Shown here in pieces: positions 44,950 through 54,514 of a stretch of DNA of 64,000 bases. The position numbers and the translations under genes were made by a program. Source of the DNA: Paenibacillus andongensis. Lineage in GTDB: Bacteria; Bacillota; Bacilli; Paenibacillales; NBRC-103111. The stretch's first letter is position 1, and every line of letters starts with the position of its first letter. Below the pieces are notes generated by a model. That model searched no databases. It was not told the DNA's origin and saw only the letters and a list, made by a program, of their open reading frames with translations. The stretch spans positions 2,921,001 through 2,985,000 of the forward strand of contig NZ_CP104467.1 of assembly GCF_025369935.1 (NCBI RefSeq). The letters are read 5' to 3'.

Positions 44950-44959
44950 GGATAAAGCT

Positions 44960-44998
44960 ATCGAAGGTCTGTCTCTGAACAGGCCTTCGATCTTTACA
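44960..44998 (+). terminator. Hairpin terminator after the binding protein
   Basis: Stem ATCGAAGG(T)CTGT / ACAG(G)CCTTCGAT followed by CTTTACATTTT; the T tract is weak, so read-through into the LacI gene is possible. Confidence 0.6.
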
Positions 44999-45023
44999 TT
45001 TTGACGTAACGGAGAGTGTATAC

Positions 45024-46037
45024 TTGGAATCAATAACCGTCTATGATATTGCCCGAGAAGCGAACGTCTCCGTCGCGACAGTTTCCCGTGTTCTCAATGA
45101 TACCGCACCCGTTCGAACCTCGACTAGGCAGAAAATTATGGCGATTATTGAAAAGCATAAGTTTCAGCCCAATGCGTTGGCACGCAGTCTAGTGAATAAG
45201 AAAACGGGCATGATTGGCGTATTATTCCCAGATAGCAGTAACATGTTTTTCCCTGAGGTGTTCGGAGGGGCAGAGAGAGCTGCGCAGAAGCTTGGGTTTA
45301 CACTCTTTCTATGTAATACATTCAGCAATTTCAGCAGAGAATCCGAATATCTGAATTTACTTTGCGAAAGGCAGGTGGAAGGACTTATCTTCATGGGGGG
45401 ACGCATTAATTCGCGTCATTGTCCCGAACAGCTCGTCCAGGAAGTCGTGGATATTCAGAAGAAAATTCCAATTGTCTTGATCAATGGCAGCCTTCCGGGT
45501 CATCCCTGTCATCGGGTGAAAACGGACGAATATCTCGGCACCCAGCTCATTATGCAGCACCTCATTGACCGCGGGCATCGAAGCATCGGCTTCTTGGGAG
45601 GAAGCGCTGATACGACAACAACAATGGAAAAGCTTCAAGCCTACAAAAGTACTTTAGGAGCGAATGATCTTTCTTTTCGCAAACAAATCGTACGCTTGGG
45701 AGATTTTTCTATGGAATGCGGACACAAGCTGATGGATCAGTTCCTTACCCTGCCGAATTGTCCAACGGCCTTTCTGTGTATTAACGATTACGTGGCCATT
45801 GGTGCTATGAAAGCTGTTATTTCACGCGGGCTGCGGATTCCCGAAGACATCGCGATTGCAGGATTTGATGACACGCAATTGTCCTATGCGATGAATCCCG
45901 AGCTCACAACCGTTTCACAGCACAGTGAACAGCTCGGCAGCCTTGCGATAGCCATTTTATCGAGACTTATTCAGAAGGAAAAGGTAAAGAAACTGACGGT
46001 TCTGGAACCTAAGCTCATGGTTAGGCAAAGTACATAA
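45024..46037 (+). CDS. LacI-family transcriptional regulator
   Basis: 337 residues. N-terminal LacI helix-turn-helix VYDIAREANVSVATVSRVLND with hinge helix PNALARSLVNK, then the periplasmic-binding-like effector domain (IGVLFPDSSNMFFPEVFGGAE; IAGFDDTQLSYAMNPELTTVSQ). TTG 45024 with GGAGAG about 7 nt upstream is the start. It lies 74 bp after the transport operon, so it probably represses it through the palindrome at 38506-38521 and releases it on binding a sugar from that pathway. Confidence 0.92.
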   Translation: MESITVYDIAREANVSVATVSRVLNDTAPVRTSTRQKIMAIIEKHKFQPNALARSLVNKKTGMIGVLFPDSSNMFFPEVFGGAERAAQKLGFTLFLCNTFSNFSRESEYLNLLCERQVEGLIFMGGRINSRHCPEQLVQEVVDIQKKIPIVLINGSLPGHPCHRVKTDEYLGTQLIMQHLIDRGHRSIGFLGGSADTTTTMEKLQAYKSTLGANDLSFRKQIVRLGDFSMECGHKLMDQFLTLPNCPTAFLCINDYVAIGAMKAVISRGLRIPEDIAIAGFDDTQLSYAMNPELTTVSQHSEQLGSLAIAILSRLIQKEKVKKLTVLEPKLMVRQST

Positions 46038-46058
46038 TGAGGAAGTTGGGGACGGAAT

Positions 46059-46634
46059 TTATGTATTATTAATAAAAGCAAGCATGATCACATCCAGAAA
46101 TGTTCGCGTCACTTCATGCATTACATATTGATGCATCAGTCCTTCTTGCTTAAAACCCAGCTTCTCCAAAACCTTCAAAGAGGCTTTATTCTCAGGGAAT
46201 ACTTCCGCTTGAATGCGATGTGCTCCAATATGTTCCCGACTAAAGGCAAGAACTGCTTCCAGAGCTTCAGACATGATGCCCTTATTCCAATAATGTCGGT
46301 TTAATTCGAAGCCTACGTTGAGAGGAAGAAGGGGCTTTTTTTCAAATGTATCTCGAATCGGCATGAACATGACAGTGCCAATTAAGGTGGGATCGGACTT
46401 CATGGATATCCCCCAAGGGAATAACCTTTTATCTTGAAAATATTGATTCCATGAGTGAATTAGGTCTCTGGAATCTTGTACTGATACAGGACCATGCCAG
46501 TCTAGATATTGGGTGACCTTAGAGTCGGAATAGAAGAGGTAAAGATCCTCCGCATCCTCCGTGTTCATTTGACGCAAACATAAACGGTCTGTTGTTAGTA
46601 GGGGGAAGGAGTCGAATAAACCGGCCGTTGTCAA
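46059..46634 (-). CDS. GNAT-family N-acetyltransferase (RimJ/RimL-like)
   Basis: 191 residues. RimJ/RimL-type features: start LLTTDRLCLRQMNTEDAEDLYLFYSDSKVTQYL, acetyl-CoA motif YWNKGIMSEALEAVLAFSREHIGAHRIQAEVFPENKASLKVLEKLGFKQEGL. Acetylates an amino group of an unknown acceptor (protein N-terminus, amino acid or antibiotic). TTG 46634 with AGGTGA 5 nt upstream is the start; a nearby ATG is in another frame. Convergent with the LacI gene, divergent from a chemoreceptor gene. Confidence 0.88.
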   Translation of the reverse strand: MTTAGLFDSFPLLTTDRLCLRQMNTEDAEDLYLFYSDSKVTQYLDWHGPVSVQDSRDLIHSWNQYFQDKRLFPWGISMKSDPTLIGTVMFMPIRDTFEKKPLLPLNVGFELNRHYWNKGIMSEALEAVLAFSREHIGAHRIQAEVFPENKASLKVLEKLGFKQEGLMHQYVMHEVTRTFLDVIMLAFINNT

Positions 46635-46796
46635 TCATGTCACCTGACTTTTCTTCAAATTGTGTAACCTTATCTAGTAACCTATCACAGCAATCTGAAG
46701 ATTTCCTTAAAACAAAATAAGTTCTTTTTAGAAGAAGGAATTCCCAATTTCATGTCGAAAATAATCGAATCATGTTGAATGAAGAGAGGGAATTTG

Positions 46797-48563
46797 ATGT
46801 TTCGTTTCGTAATGTGGATGAGAAAACGATTGGTCGTGCGCATCATTGCGGCCGTGATGATAGTCATTTTGGCATTATCCGCAGGCAATATTTTCATTGA
46901 AATCAGAAATGCCAAGAAAGCAGGGATGGAGGCAATATCCAGCTATGGCATTCGATTAGCGGAGAGCTACGTCCAAGGCATCGATGCAAAAAAATGGGAA
47001 CAATTCTTAAAAGATCCTAAGGAGAACGAGTTGTATTGGAATATCAGGCAGGAACTAGACCAATACCGTACGCAAATAGGAGCGCTATATGTGTATCTTG
47101 TTCGAATTGATGAGAAAAATCAGCCTCTCCTTATGATCGACGGACAACCAAAAGGAGAAAGTTCGGCTTCACCAATCAATGAAGTAACAGATATTCCAGA
47201 AGAAGCTGTTCAGGCATTGCTTAAAGGGAATTCGGCGAGTTCACCCTTGATCGTAAACCCGCAATACGGTAAATATGTCTCGACTTATGCACCTTTGAAA
47301 AGCGCTGATGGTAAAACCATCGGAGTCCTAGGTATCGATACGGAAGCGGGCGTCATCGAACGTATTTCCAACAGCTTGATCATAGGGAACATCTCTGTCT
47401 ATCTGCTGATGCTCTTCCTCACCTTACTTGGACTTGGCGCGGTTATGCTGCTTATTTCCCGTTCACTGCGTCCGTTACAACGGATTGTTGCAGGTGCGGA
47501 AAGCATTGCAAAGGGAGACCTTCTCCTTGCACAGCAGCAATTAGCTGCAAATCCAGTTCATTCGATAGATGAAATTGGTGCCGTGTATCAGGCGATGAAC
47601 AAGATGTCAGGCAACATCAATGACATTTTAAAAACGATTGTATCGAATGTATCGCACACCTCGGATCAATTTGTAGCGACGACGGAAAAGTTCAACACGG
47701 AAGCTCATCATTTGCTGGAAATGAATACAAAAGTAAACGTATCGATACAAATGCTCGCTGAAGGAGCTACTACGCAACAGTCAAGCACCAATGAGAGTGC
47801 ACATTCGATGGAGGAGATGGCCACGGCCATCCAACGTATTTCGGAAGCTTCTTTAACAGCATCTGACGCATCGATGAATGCGCTGGAGAGTGCGGAATCC
47901 GGACAAACGATCGTAAAGAATATGAACGGTCAATTCATCACCATTACTTCCGCAACAGAAGAAGCGCTTAATCGAGCTGCCTTGCTGCGCGGCCACTCAC
48001 AGGAAATTGGGGTAGCCTTATCGGCTATTTCGGATATCGCAGAACAAACGAAACTGCTTGCGCTTAATGCCTCTATTGAGGCAGCGCGAGCGGGTGAGCA
48101 CGGTGCAGGCTTCGCTGTAGTAGCGGGTGAAGTGCGCAAACTTGCGGACAATGCGACAGGATCAGCTCATTTAATTGCTGGATTGCTGCAAAATATTCAG
48201 AAGGAATCACAGCTTATGGGTGAGGCCATGGAATCGGGGATGAAGGAGATCCGGACCGGGGCTGACCTCACGATGAAAGCGGAAGCGTTCTTTAGCCATA
48301 TCGTGGAACAGTTCCGTTATGTGTCGGAGCAAATTCATGATATCTCATCAGCAACAGAGCAGATGACAGCAGGAGCTGAAGAGGTGACAGCATCTGTTAT
48401 AGACATAGCGAATATTGCCAAGGCTTCATCAGACGGAACGCTGGATATTCACAGGCTCACACAGGATCAACTTAAGATTGCTCAAGAAATAGCGGATTCA
48501 GCAACGGCATTGAGCGGATTAACGGATGAAATGCGATTGTCGATTCAACGAATTAATGTATAA
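46797..48563 (+). CDS. Methyl-accepting chemotaxis protein
   Basis: 588 residues. TM1 (about 10-30), a short extracellular sensor (about 33-195) with a Cache-like end ([25 protein letters not shown]), TM2 ([22 protein letters not shown]), HAMP ([23 protein letters not shown]) and the signalling coiled coil with its tip at [41 protein letters not shown] 46797 has GAGAGGG 6 nt upstream; ATG 46779 lacks one. A second chemoreceptor in the window, again without che neighbours. Its place before a sugar two-component system does not by itself indicate its ligand. Confidence 0.93.
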   Translation: MFRFVMWMRKRLVVRIIAAVMIVILALSAGNIFIEIRNAKKAGMEAISSYGIRLAESYVQGIDAKKWEQFLKDPKENELYWNIRQELDQYRTQIGALYVYLVRIDEKNQPLLMIDGQPKGESSASPINEVTDIPEEAVQALLKGNSASSPLIVNPQYGKYVSTYAPLKSADGKTIGVLGIDTEAGVIERISNSLIIGNISVYLLMLFLTLLGLGAVMLLISRSLRPLQRIVAGAESIAKGDLLLAQQQLAANPVHSIDEIGAVYQAMNKMSGNINDILKTIVSNVSHTSDQFVATTEKFNTEAHHLLEMNTKVNVSIQMLAEGATTQQSSTNESAHSMEEMATAIQRISEASLTASDASMNALESAESGQTIVKNMNGQFITITSATEEALNRAALLRGHSQEIGVALSAISDIAEQTKLLALNASIEAARAGEHGAGFAVVAGEVRKLADNATGSAHLIAGLLQNIQKESQLMGEAMESGMKEIRTGADLTMKAEAFFSHIVEQFRYVSEQIHDISSATEQMTAGAEEVTASVIDIANIAKASSDGTLDIHRLTQDQLKIAQEIADSATALSGLTDEMRLSIQRINV

Positions 48564-48601
48564 AAATGGATATAAATTCGACTTGTTTCAATGAGTAGAC
48601 G

Positions 48602-48659
48602 AATCCTATACAATATAACCGACAGGGCTTGCCTGGAGGTAGATTGTATAGGGTTTTTT
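48602..48659 (+). terminator. Long-stem terminator after the chemoreceptor gene
   Basis: Stem AATCCTATACAAT / ATTGTATAGGGTT enclosing 28 nt with an inner CAGG/CCTG pair, then a T6 tail; lies 38 nt after the stop. Confidence 0.8.
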
Positions 48660-48686
48660 CAGTTATTGATAAGTAGGGGGCAGACC

Positions 48687-50486
48687 ATGCAGTTTCTACA
48701 AAAATATACAACCATGCCTTGGTTTCGTAATCAACGCATTCGTTATAAAATCATCATGATTTATTTTCCGCTCATCTTCGTGCCTTTATTTGTATTAGGT
48801 TTTGTCTCGAATCAAGTATATACGAATGCGATTGTCAAAAAGACGGTAAAAAATGTTTCGGATAACTCGTCCCTCATTATTACGCGCATCACGGGCATGT
48901 TAACGAATGTAGAAAGCTGCGCCAATATGCTGACGATCAATCTCAACAAATTGATCGTGGAAGACCCGCAATCCCAGGGGGCATCGGAAACGAGCCTACA
49001 GATGTACACGCAGATTACGAATCAGTTGAGCTTTGCCATGCTTGTATTTCCCGATGTCCAATCGGCTGCGTATATAGATACGAATGGTCGGGTATTTGGA
49101 TCTAATCTCCTAATGGAACGGAATCAGGAGTTGACCGCGAGCAGTGAAATGCTGAAACAGATTGACGCCACCAGTGGCAATAATATTTGGTTTCCCATGC
49201 AGCAGCGTAATTACTTGACCCCTGATTCGCAAGAAATTGTCATGACGCTGGGTAAGCGGATTGTGAATATTTATACAGGGCAAAAGCTCGGTATGCTCGT
49301 ACTGAATATCAAAGAAAGCTCCTTATCTGCGATTTATCAGAAAATCGGCTCCATCCAGGATGGCAGCTATTTTATCGTGAATGAGGGAGGCGTCGTTATT
49401 TCATCGCAGCATTCGGAGGATTTGCTTCATGAAGTAACAGATCCAACACTGAAAAACTGGATTACTTCTAATAGGGATACGTCGGATCTAACCTCTTTTC
49501 AACATCAGAAAACGCTAGTAGTAAGCTCCGATGTTCCTAGCTTTGGGTGGAAACTTATCTCGATGGCTCCACTGGAATCTTTAACCGCGGATACGCGTAA
49601 AATCACTGTCCTTATTGTGCTTATTGGGTTGATCTGTTTATTTTTTGCTTTGCTTGGAGCGGGTATGCTTTCGCAGTTAATCGCCAAACCGATTATGGGG
49701 CTAACCAAACATATGAAGAAGGTCAAAGAAGGCAGTTTGGACATCGAATTCCAGGTAAATTCAGAGGATGAGATTGGTTTATTGGCCTCAGGCTTTAATG
49801 CGATGATAAGGCGAGTTCAAGAGCTGCTGACGAACATTAATTTTGAGCAAAAAAAGAAGCGTGAATACGAGCTGGCGCTTATTCAGGCGCAAATTAAGCC
49901 GCACTTTCTGTATAACACCTTGGATGTTATTTATACCTTGTCAGAAATGGGACGAGCAAGGGATGTTCAGCGAACAACCAAAGCGTTGGCCGATTTCTAT
50001 CGCGCAGCTCTGAGTAAAGGTAGAGAGACGATCACGATTGAGGAAGAAGTTCGCAACGTGAAGGATTATTTATCCATTCAGCGTATCCGATATTCCGATG
50101 TATTTACCTTTGAATTTGATATCCGGGGCGAGGTACTCGGCGGTCTTATACCGAAATTAACCATTCAACCGCTTGTTGAAAATGCGATCTACCATGGACT
50201 TAAAACAAAGGGCAGCATGGGTCTTCTTAGAGTAACAGGTGAAATTGTGGAGGGGAAAATCAAGATTGTTGTTAGCGATGACGGGGTTGGGATGATGCCG
50301 GAACGGCTTGAGGCTCTTGTGAAGAGGCCGGAATCTCCGGAGCAAGCTGTCGGCTATGGGTTAAGGAACGTGAATGATCGTATACAGCTTTATTTTGGCG
50401 ATGAGTATGGCCTACAGATTGAAAGTCAACCGGGGCAGGGCACAGAAGTAACACTATGGCTCCCTTTTCAAAGTGAGGAAGGTTAA
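48687..50486 (+). CDS. YesM-type sensor histidine kinase
   Basis: 599 residues from ATG 48687 (GGGGG 7 nt upstream; the in-frame ATG 48591 would run through the preceding terminator). TM1 (IIMIYFPLIFVPLFVLGFV, about 20-40), dCache-like sensor (about 45-300), TM2 (KITVLIVLIGLICLFFALLGAG), HAMP, His_kinase with His406 in QIKPHFLYNTL, and GHKL ATPase (IQPLVENAIYHGLK; SDDGVGM; GYGLRNVNDRI). It pairs with the YesN regulator that starts 3 bp after its stop, and precedes a sugar ABC operon that it likely controls in response to a glycan. Confidence 0.94.
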   Translation: MQFLQKYTTMPWFRNQRIRYKIIMIYFPLIFVPLFVLGFVSNQVYTNAIVKKTVKNVSDNSSLIITRITGMLTNVESCANMLTINLNKLIVEDPQSQGASETSLQMYTQITNQLSFAMLVFPDVQSAAYIDTNGRVFGSNLLMERNQELTASSEMLKQIDATSGNNIWFPMQQRNYLTPDSQEIVMTLGKRIVNIYTGQKLGMLVLNIKESSLSAIYQKIGSIQDGSYFIVNEGGVVISSQHSEDLLHEVTDPTLKNWITSNRDTSDLTSFQHQKTLVVSSDVPSFGWKLISMAPLESLTADTRKITVLIVLIGLICLFFALLGAGMLSQLIAKPIMGLTKHMKKVKEGSLDIEFQVNSEDEIGLLASGFNAMIRRVQELLTNINFEQKKKREYELALIQAQIKPHFLYNTLDVIYTLSEMGRARDVQRTTKALADFYRAALSKGRETITIEEEVRNVKDYLSIQRIRYSDVFTFEFDIRGEVLGGLIPKLTIQPLVENAIYHGLKTKGSMGLLRVTGEIVEGKIKIVVSDDGVGMMPERLEALVKRPESPEQAVGYGLRNVNDRIQLYFGDEYGLQIESQPGQGTEVTLWLPFQSEEG

Positions 50487-50489
50487 GAT

Positions 50490-52079
50490 ATGCAGAAAAT
50501 ATTAATTGTTGATGATGAATCCATTTTCCGCGAATACTTGCGTACGGCATTAGATTGGGAAGCTTATGGGTTTGAAATATGTGCGGAAGCCAAAAATGGG
50601 GTCGAGGCGTTGGAGCAAGTCGACTTGCATCGTCCAGATATTGCCCTTGTGGATATTACCATGCCGTTTATGGATGGACTTACGCTGACCGAGCACTTGA
50701 AGCAGCAATATCCAGCTACAAGCGTGGTGCTGATTACGGGCCATAACGAATTTGATTACGCTCGAAAGGCACTTAAGCTTGGTGTTGAAGATTACATTCT
50801 GAAGCCATTTTCGAAGGATGAATTGGTGCTGACGCTACTTAAGCTTCAGAAGGAGCATCAGCGGGCTCAGGAAGAGAAGTCCACGTTGAAGGAAAATCAG
50901 CTGTTGATGAAGGAGAGTTTTCTTAATTATTTGTTAAGCAGTGATTACAACCATTCCGATGAGGAAACAAGTTCAAGACTTCAGCAATTTGGGGAATCCT
51001 TCGACTCCCTCCGTTTTGTGGTGGCTTGTATAGAAATTGATAACATGGATCTCAAATGGAACAAAGTGAGTGAACGATTGCTTTGGAAATATGCGGTGAC
51101 GAACATTCTGAACGAGGCGCTGGAGGAAACGGAGAATCATTTGATATTTAATGGGCCAGAGGGGCGCATTATTTGTTTGGTGGAGCACCAAGGGAATGGT
51201 GAGCATGAAACTCCTGCGTTAGGCGGTTATGAAAAATTGTGTTTCCTGATCAAGAAATATTTGAAATTTACGATTACGGTCGGTGTTGGTCGTAGTCAAT
51301 CCGGTTATCGGGGGATCCGTACTTCCTATTTGGAGGCGCTTGAAGCGTTGCAAAATAAGTTTGTGCTGGGGAATGATCGTGTTATTGCCTACGGGTCAGG
51401 AGCCTTGGAGTCAGGGACGCAAGCCTTTTATCCCACAGAAGTGAATGAAGAGCTGCTCGTTCAATTACGTATGCAAAACGGGGATAAGGTAGATGCTAAG
51501 TTGGAAGAAATTTTCCAATCGATTCGTGATCAGCGGCTATCTTTAGATTACACCTATGTCATTAGCATGGGACTTATTTCTGTTTGTTTGTCTTATGTAA
51601 CGGAAACGGGGCACCCGATTGAAGACTGCTTCGGAGAAGCCTTTTTTCCCTATAGTGAAATCAAACGGTTGGAATCTATTGATGCTACATCCCTATGGAT
51701 CAAGGAATTGTTCAATCAAGCGATCCTTTATACGGGTAAACACCGAAAGACCCGATCGTCGAAAATTGCCCAATCCGCCAAAGAATATATCGAGCTGTAT
51801 TATGGAGATCCCGAACTGCAATTGGATCAAATTGCGCAGCAGGTGTTTATCAATCCCAGCTATCTGCGGGCTGTTTTCAAGAAGGAAATCGGCATGACGG
51901 TGACCGATTATGTCACGCATGTTCGTATGCATAAAGCGAAGGATTTACTGGGTAAAGGAAACATACGCCTTGCGGATATTGCTGAACAAATCGGCTTTAA
52001 CGATCCTAGTTACTTTAGTAAAAGTTTCAAGAAATTTTTTGGTTATTCCCCTAGTGAGTATGAAAATAACCGCTTATAA
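50490..52079 (+). CDS. YesN-type response regulator with AraC DNA-binding domain
   Basis: 529 residues. Receiver with Asp8-Asp9, phospho-acceptor Asp55 (IALVDITMPFMDG) and Lys in EDYILKPFSKDE; middle linker; C-terminal AraC domain (LQLDQIAQQVFINPSYLRAVFKKEIGM...LADIAEQIGFNDPSYFSKSFKKFFGYSPSEY). GAGGAAGG precedes ATG 50490. Partner of the upstream YesM kinase. The sugar-binding protein gene begins 126 bp downstream beyond a terminator, and its promoter is the expected activation target. Confidence 0.95.
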   Translation: MQKILIVDDESIFREYLRTALDWEAYGFEICAEAKNGVEALEQVDLHRPDIALVDITMPFMDGLTLTEHLKQQYPATSVVLITGHNEFDYARKALKLGVEDYILKPFSKDELVLTLLKLQKEHQRAQEEKSTLKENQLLMKESFLNYLLSSDYNHSDEETSSRLQQFGESFDSLRFVVACIEIDNMDLKWNKVSERLLWKYAVTNILNEALEETENHLIFNGPEGRIICLVEHQGNGEHETPALGGYEKLCFLIKKYLKFTITVGVGRSQSGYRGIRTSYLEALEALQNKFVLGNDRVIAYGSGALESGTQAFYPTEVNEELLVQLRMQNGDKVDAKLEEIFQSIRDQRLSLDYTYVISMGLISVCLSYVTETGHPIEDCFGEAFFPYSEIKRLESIDATSLWIKELFNQAILYTGKHRKTRSSKIAQSAKEYIELYYGDPELQLDQIAQQVFINPSYLRAVFKKEIGMTVTDYVTHVRMHKAKDLLGKGNIRLADIAEQIGFNDPSYFSKSFKKFFGYSPSEYENNRL

Positions 52080-52110
52080 TGAAATTTCCTAAATGTGCGG
52101 ATTTTACAAG

Positions 52111-52147
52111 AACCCCTCGATTATTCCATTATCATAAGGGGTTTTTC
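52111..52147 (+). terminator. Rho-independent terminator
   Basis: Stem AACCCCT / AGGGGTT with a 19-nt loop and a T run, between the YesN gene and the transporter operon. Confidence 0.75.
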
Positions 52148-52205
52148 CTTTTATACTCAGGTTGTAAAGAAGAGAAAAGCATATGATGCCTGGGAGGTCC
52201 AACAA

Positions 52206-53540
52206 ATGAAAAAAATGGCAGTCACTCTCGTAAGCTTGCTCGCGGCTACTAGCCTTGCAGCTTGCGGAACTACAAACACAACCAAAGATGCAGGTGCAAC
52301 AAGCGCGCCAACGGCTGCAGCAACAGCAGCACCCGTGAAGTCGGATGCAAAGCCGGTCAAACTTAGAATTTATGCCCAGTACGCCGATGAAGATACGAAA
52401 ACACCTTATGACTATGCGGTTGCGGAATTGAAGAAGGAAATGCCGAATGTTGAGCTGGAACTTGATATTCAAGCGCAAGATGATGGCCAAAAGCTGAAGA
52501 CTTATGCAGCAACAGGCAATCTACCTGACATTTTCCAAGCAGGACTAGACATTATTGATACGTTTAAAAAATCCAATAATATTTTAGTTCTGGATGAATA
52601 CGTGACGAAATTTGGCTTCAAAGACAAAATGCAGCCAAGCGCAATGAACACGCTCGTTACAGATGATGGACATACTTATGCTTTCCCTTATGCTGGTAAC
52701 GAAGTAGCTCTTCTTTACTACAACAAAGATTTGTTCCAACAAAATGGTGTGAAAGTGCCGACTACTTATGATGAAATGATGACGGCTGTTAAAGCGTTCA
52801 ATGCGAAAGGCATTACGCCACTATCCATTTTTGCGAAAGAAAAATGGCCCTGCGTAGCCCTTTATGACATGTTCGTTTCACGCGCTGAACCCGCTGGTGT
52901 GACGAAGCTTGATAAAGGTCTTGCCAAAGCAGATGATACAGCTTACAAAACAGCTGCTGAGAAACTTATCGAGCTGGTTAAAGCAGGCATGCTGCCAAAA
53001 GGCGCTACGAACTTGAACTACGATCAAGCAGCAGCGCTCTATCATGAAGGCAAAGCAGCGATGTTCATTAACGGTCAGTGGGAAATCGAAGCGGCGACGA
53101 AAGCGCTTGGTGACAAGGCTGGCTACATGTACCTTCCAGCTGCAGATGCAGCCGCTTATGAAAAAGGCAAAACAGCATTCAGCGGCAGCGGCGGTCCTGG
53201 TGGATATGCGGTATCTGCCAACACCAAGGATAAAGAGCTTGCAGCGAAAGTGGCATCCTTCCTCTCCTTGAAATATGCGGAGTACAAATTCACGAACCGC
53301 AGTAATCCAATTGTAGCAACAAAAGTAGATAAACCGATTGTGAAGCCATTCCCACCGATGATGGATCAGCTTTCCAAAGATATTCCGAAAATCACAAGCA
53401 CAACAGCGTTCTCTTGGGGATTGTCCAATCCGAAGTTCAAAGCAGCGCTTGAAGATGCTACGCAAAACCTGATGACTGGTAATTATACAGCGGATCAATT
53501 CGTGAAAGATTTGAATAAAGCGGCAGTAACAGCGAAATAA
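52206..53540 (+). CDS. Sugar-binding lipoprotein (ABC family 1, MalE/MsmE-like)
   Basis: 444 residues. Lipobox SLAAC (lipidated Cys near 20), Thr/Ala-rich linker, then a family-1 domain: IYAQYADEDTKTPYDYAVAELKKEMPNVELE, VALLYYNKDLFQQNGVKVPTTYDEMMTAVKAF, and GKAAMFINGQWEIEA, the usual ligand-site Trp/Gln region. ATG 52206 follows GGGAGG with 8 nt spacing. It supplies the two permeases encoded downstream, from which it is separated by an intercistronic hairpin that may raise its relative expression. Confidence 0.93.
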   Translation: MKKMAVTLVSLLAATSLAACGTTNTTKDAGATSAPTAAATAAPVKSDAKPVKLRIYAQYADEDTKTPYDYAVAELKKEMPNVELELDIQAQDDGQKLKTYAATGNLPDIFQAGLDIIDTFKKSNNILVLDEYVTKFGFKDKMQPSAMNTLVTDDGHTYAFPYAGNEVALLYYNKDLFQQNGVKVPTTYDEMMTAVKAFNAKGITPLSIFAKEKWPCVALYDMFVSRAEPAGVTKLDKGLAKADDTAYKTAAEKLIELVKAGMLPKGATNLNYDQAAALYHEGKAAMFINGQWEIEAATKALGDKAGYMYLPAADAAAYEKGKTAFSGSGGPGGYAVSANTKDKELAAKVASFLSLKYAEYKFTNRSNPIVATKVDKPIVKPFPPMMDQLSKDIPKITSTTAFSWGLSNPKFKAALEDATQNLMTGNYTADQFVKDLNKAAVTAK

Positions 53541-53562
53541 ACGAAGTTTCTATGGAAAAGGA

Positions 53563-53599
53563 GACTCACACTGGATCGCTCTGAGCCGGTGTGAGTTTT
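53563..53599 (+). other. Intercistronic hairpin between binding protein and permease genes
   Basis: Stem GACTCACACTGG / CCGGTGTGAGTTT (one G-T type mismatch), 11-nt loop, short T4 tail. Such hairpins between MalE-like and permease genes act as partial terminators or 3' stabilisers. It lies 23 nt after the lipoprotein stop and just before the permease ribosome binding site. Confidence 0.7.
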
Positions 53600-53623
53600 C
53601 TACTAAAAAAGGGAAGTGATGAC

Positions 53624-54502
53624 ATGCGCAAATTCATGGGAAATAAGGCAGCTATTATGCTTTTCACACTGCCGGCACTCCTTTTGTATACAGTTATTGT
53701 GTTTTATCCGATTTTGCAAACTTTCTATCGCAGTACATTCGAGTGGGATGGGTTAAGCGAAGGCACTTTTATTTTTCTGGATAACTACATTCGTTTGTTT
53801 CAAGACAGTATTTTCTACACTTCGCTTTACAATGGTTTCGTTTTTGCCGGTATTTTGGCTATCGTGCAAATCGGGATCGGCACCGTGCTTGCTTTTGCCG
53901 TCGCAGAAGGGTTCAGAGGAAGCAAGTTTCTAAGAATTAGCTACTTCATTCCTGTGGTTCTTTCTATTACGGTGGTATGTCAGCTGTGGTTAGCTATGTA
54001 TAACAGTGAGTACGGCTTGATTAATAAAATATTTGAAGCTCTCGGGATCTCGTATCGTCAGGATTGGCTGACGAACAACAAAACAGCGATTTTCGCCATT
54101 GCCTTCGTGAATGCTTGGCAGTACATGGGTTACCAATTCGCGTTGCTGCTGGCGGCAGTAAAGTCCGTTCCGGAGCAATATCTAGAGGCTGCGCGTATTG
54201 ATGGAGCATCGAAGTTCAAAGCACACATGGCGATTACGATACCAATGCTGGCTGAAACATATAAGTTTTGTTTGGTTCTGGCGATTACAGGCGGGTTGAA
54301 TGCTTTCGCCAATATGTTCATTATGACGGGCGGGGGCCCAGGGAATTCCACGTACACATTGACCTATCTCATGTACCGCTCGGCGTTCCGCGTTGGTGAA
54401 TTCGGCTATGGAAGCGCCGCGGCTGCTTTCTTGGTCATCGAATGCTTAATTGTGACTTTGGCTATAAACCGACTGATCGCCAGAGAACGGATTACATTTT
54501 AA
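53624..54502 (+). CDS. Sugar ABC transporter permease, UgpA/MalF type
   Basis: 292 residues, six membrane helices (first MLFTLPALLLYTVIVFYPILQTFY). EAA loop LEAARIDGASKFKAHMAITIP; GGLNAFANMFIMTGGGPGNSTYTLTYLMY is characteristic of CUT1 first permeases. ATG 53624 has AGGGAAGTGAT upstream; the longer frame from 53591 would overlap the hairpin. Works with the next gene product; the ATPase must come from elsewhere in the genome. Confidence 0.94.
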   Translation: MRKFMGNKAAIMLFTLPALLLYTVIVFYPILQTFYRSTFEWDGLSEGTFIFLDNYIRLFQDSIFYTSLYNGFVFAGILAIVQIGIGTVLAFAVAEGFRGSKFLRISYFIPVVLSITVVCQLWLAMYNSEYGLINKIFEALGISYRQDWLTNNKTAIFAIAFVNAWQYMGYQFALLLAAVKSVPEQYLEAARIDGASKFKAHMAITIPMLAETYKFCLVLAITGGLNAFANMFIMTGGGPGNSTYTLTYLMYRSAFRVGEFGYGSAAAAFLVIECLIVTLAINRLIARERITF

Positions 54503-54514
54503 GGGGGATGACAG

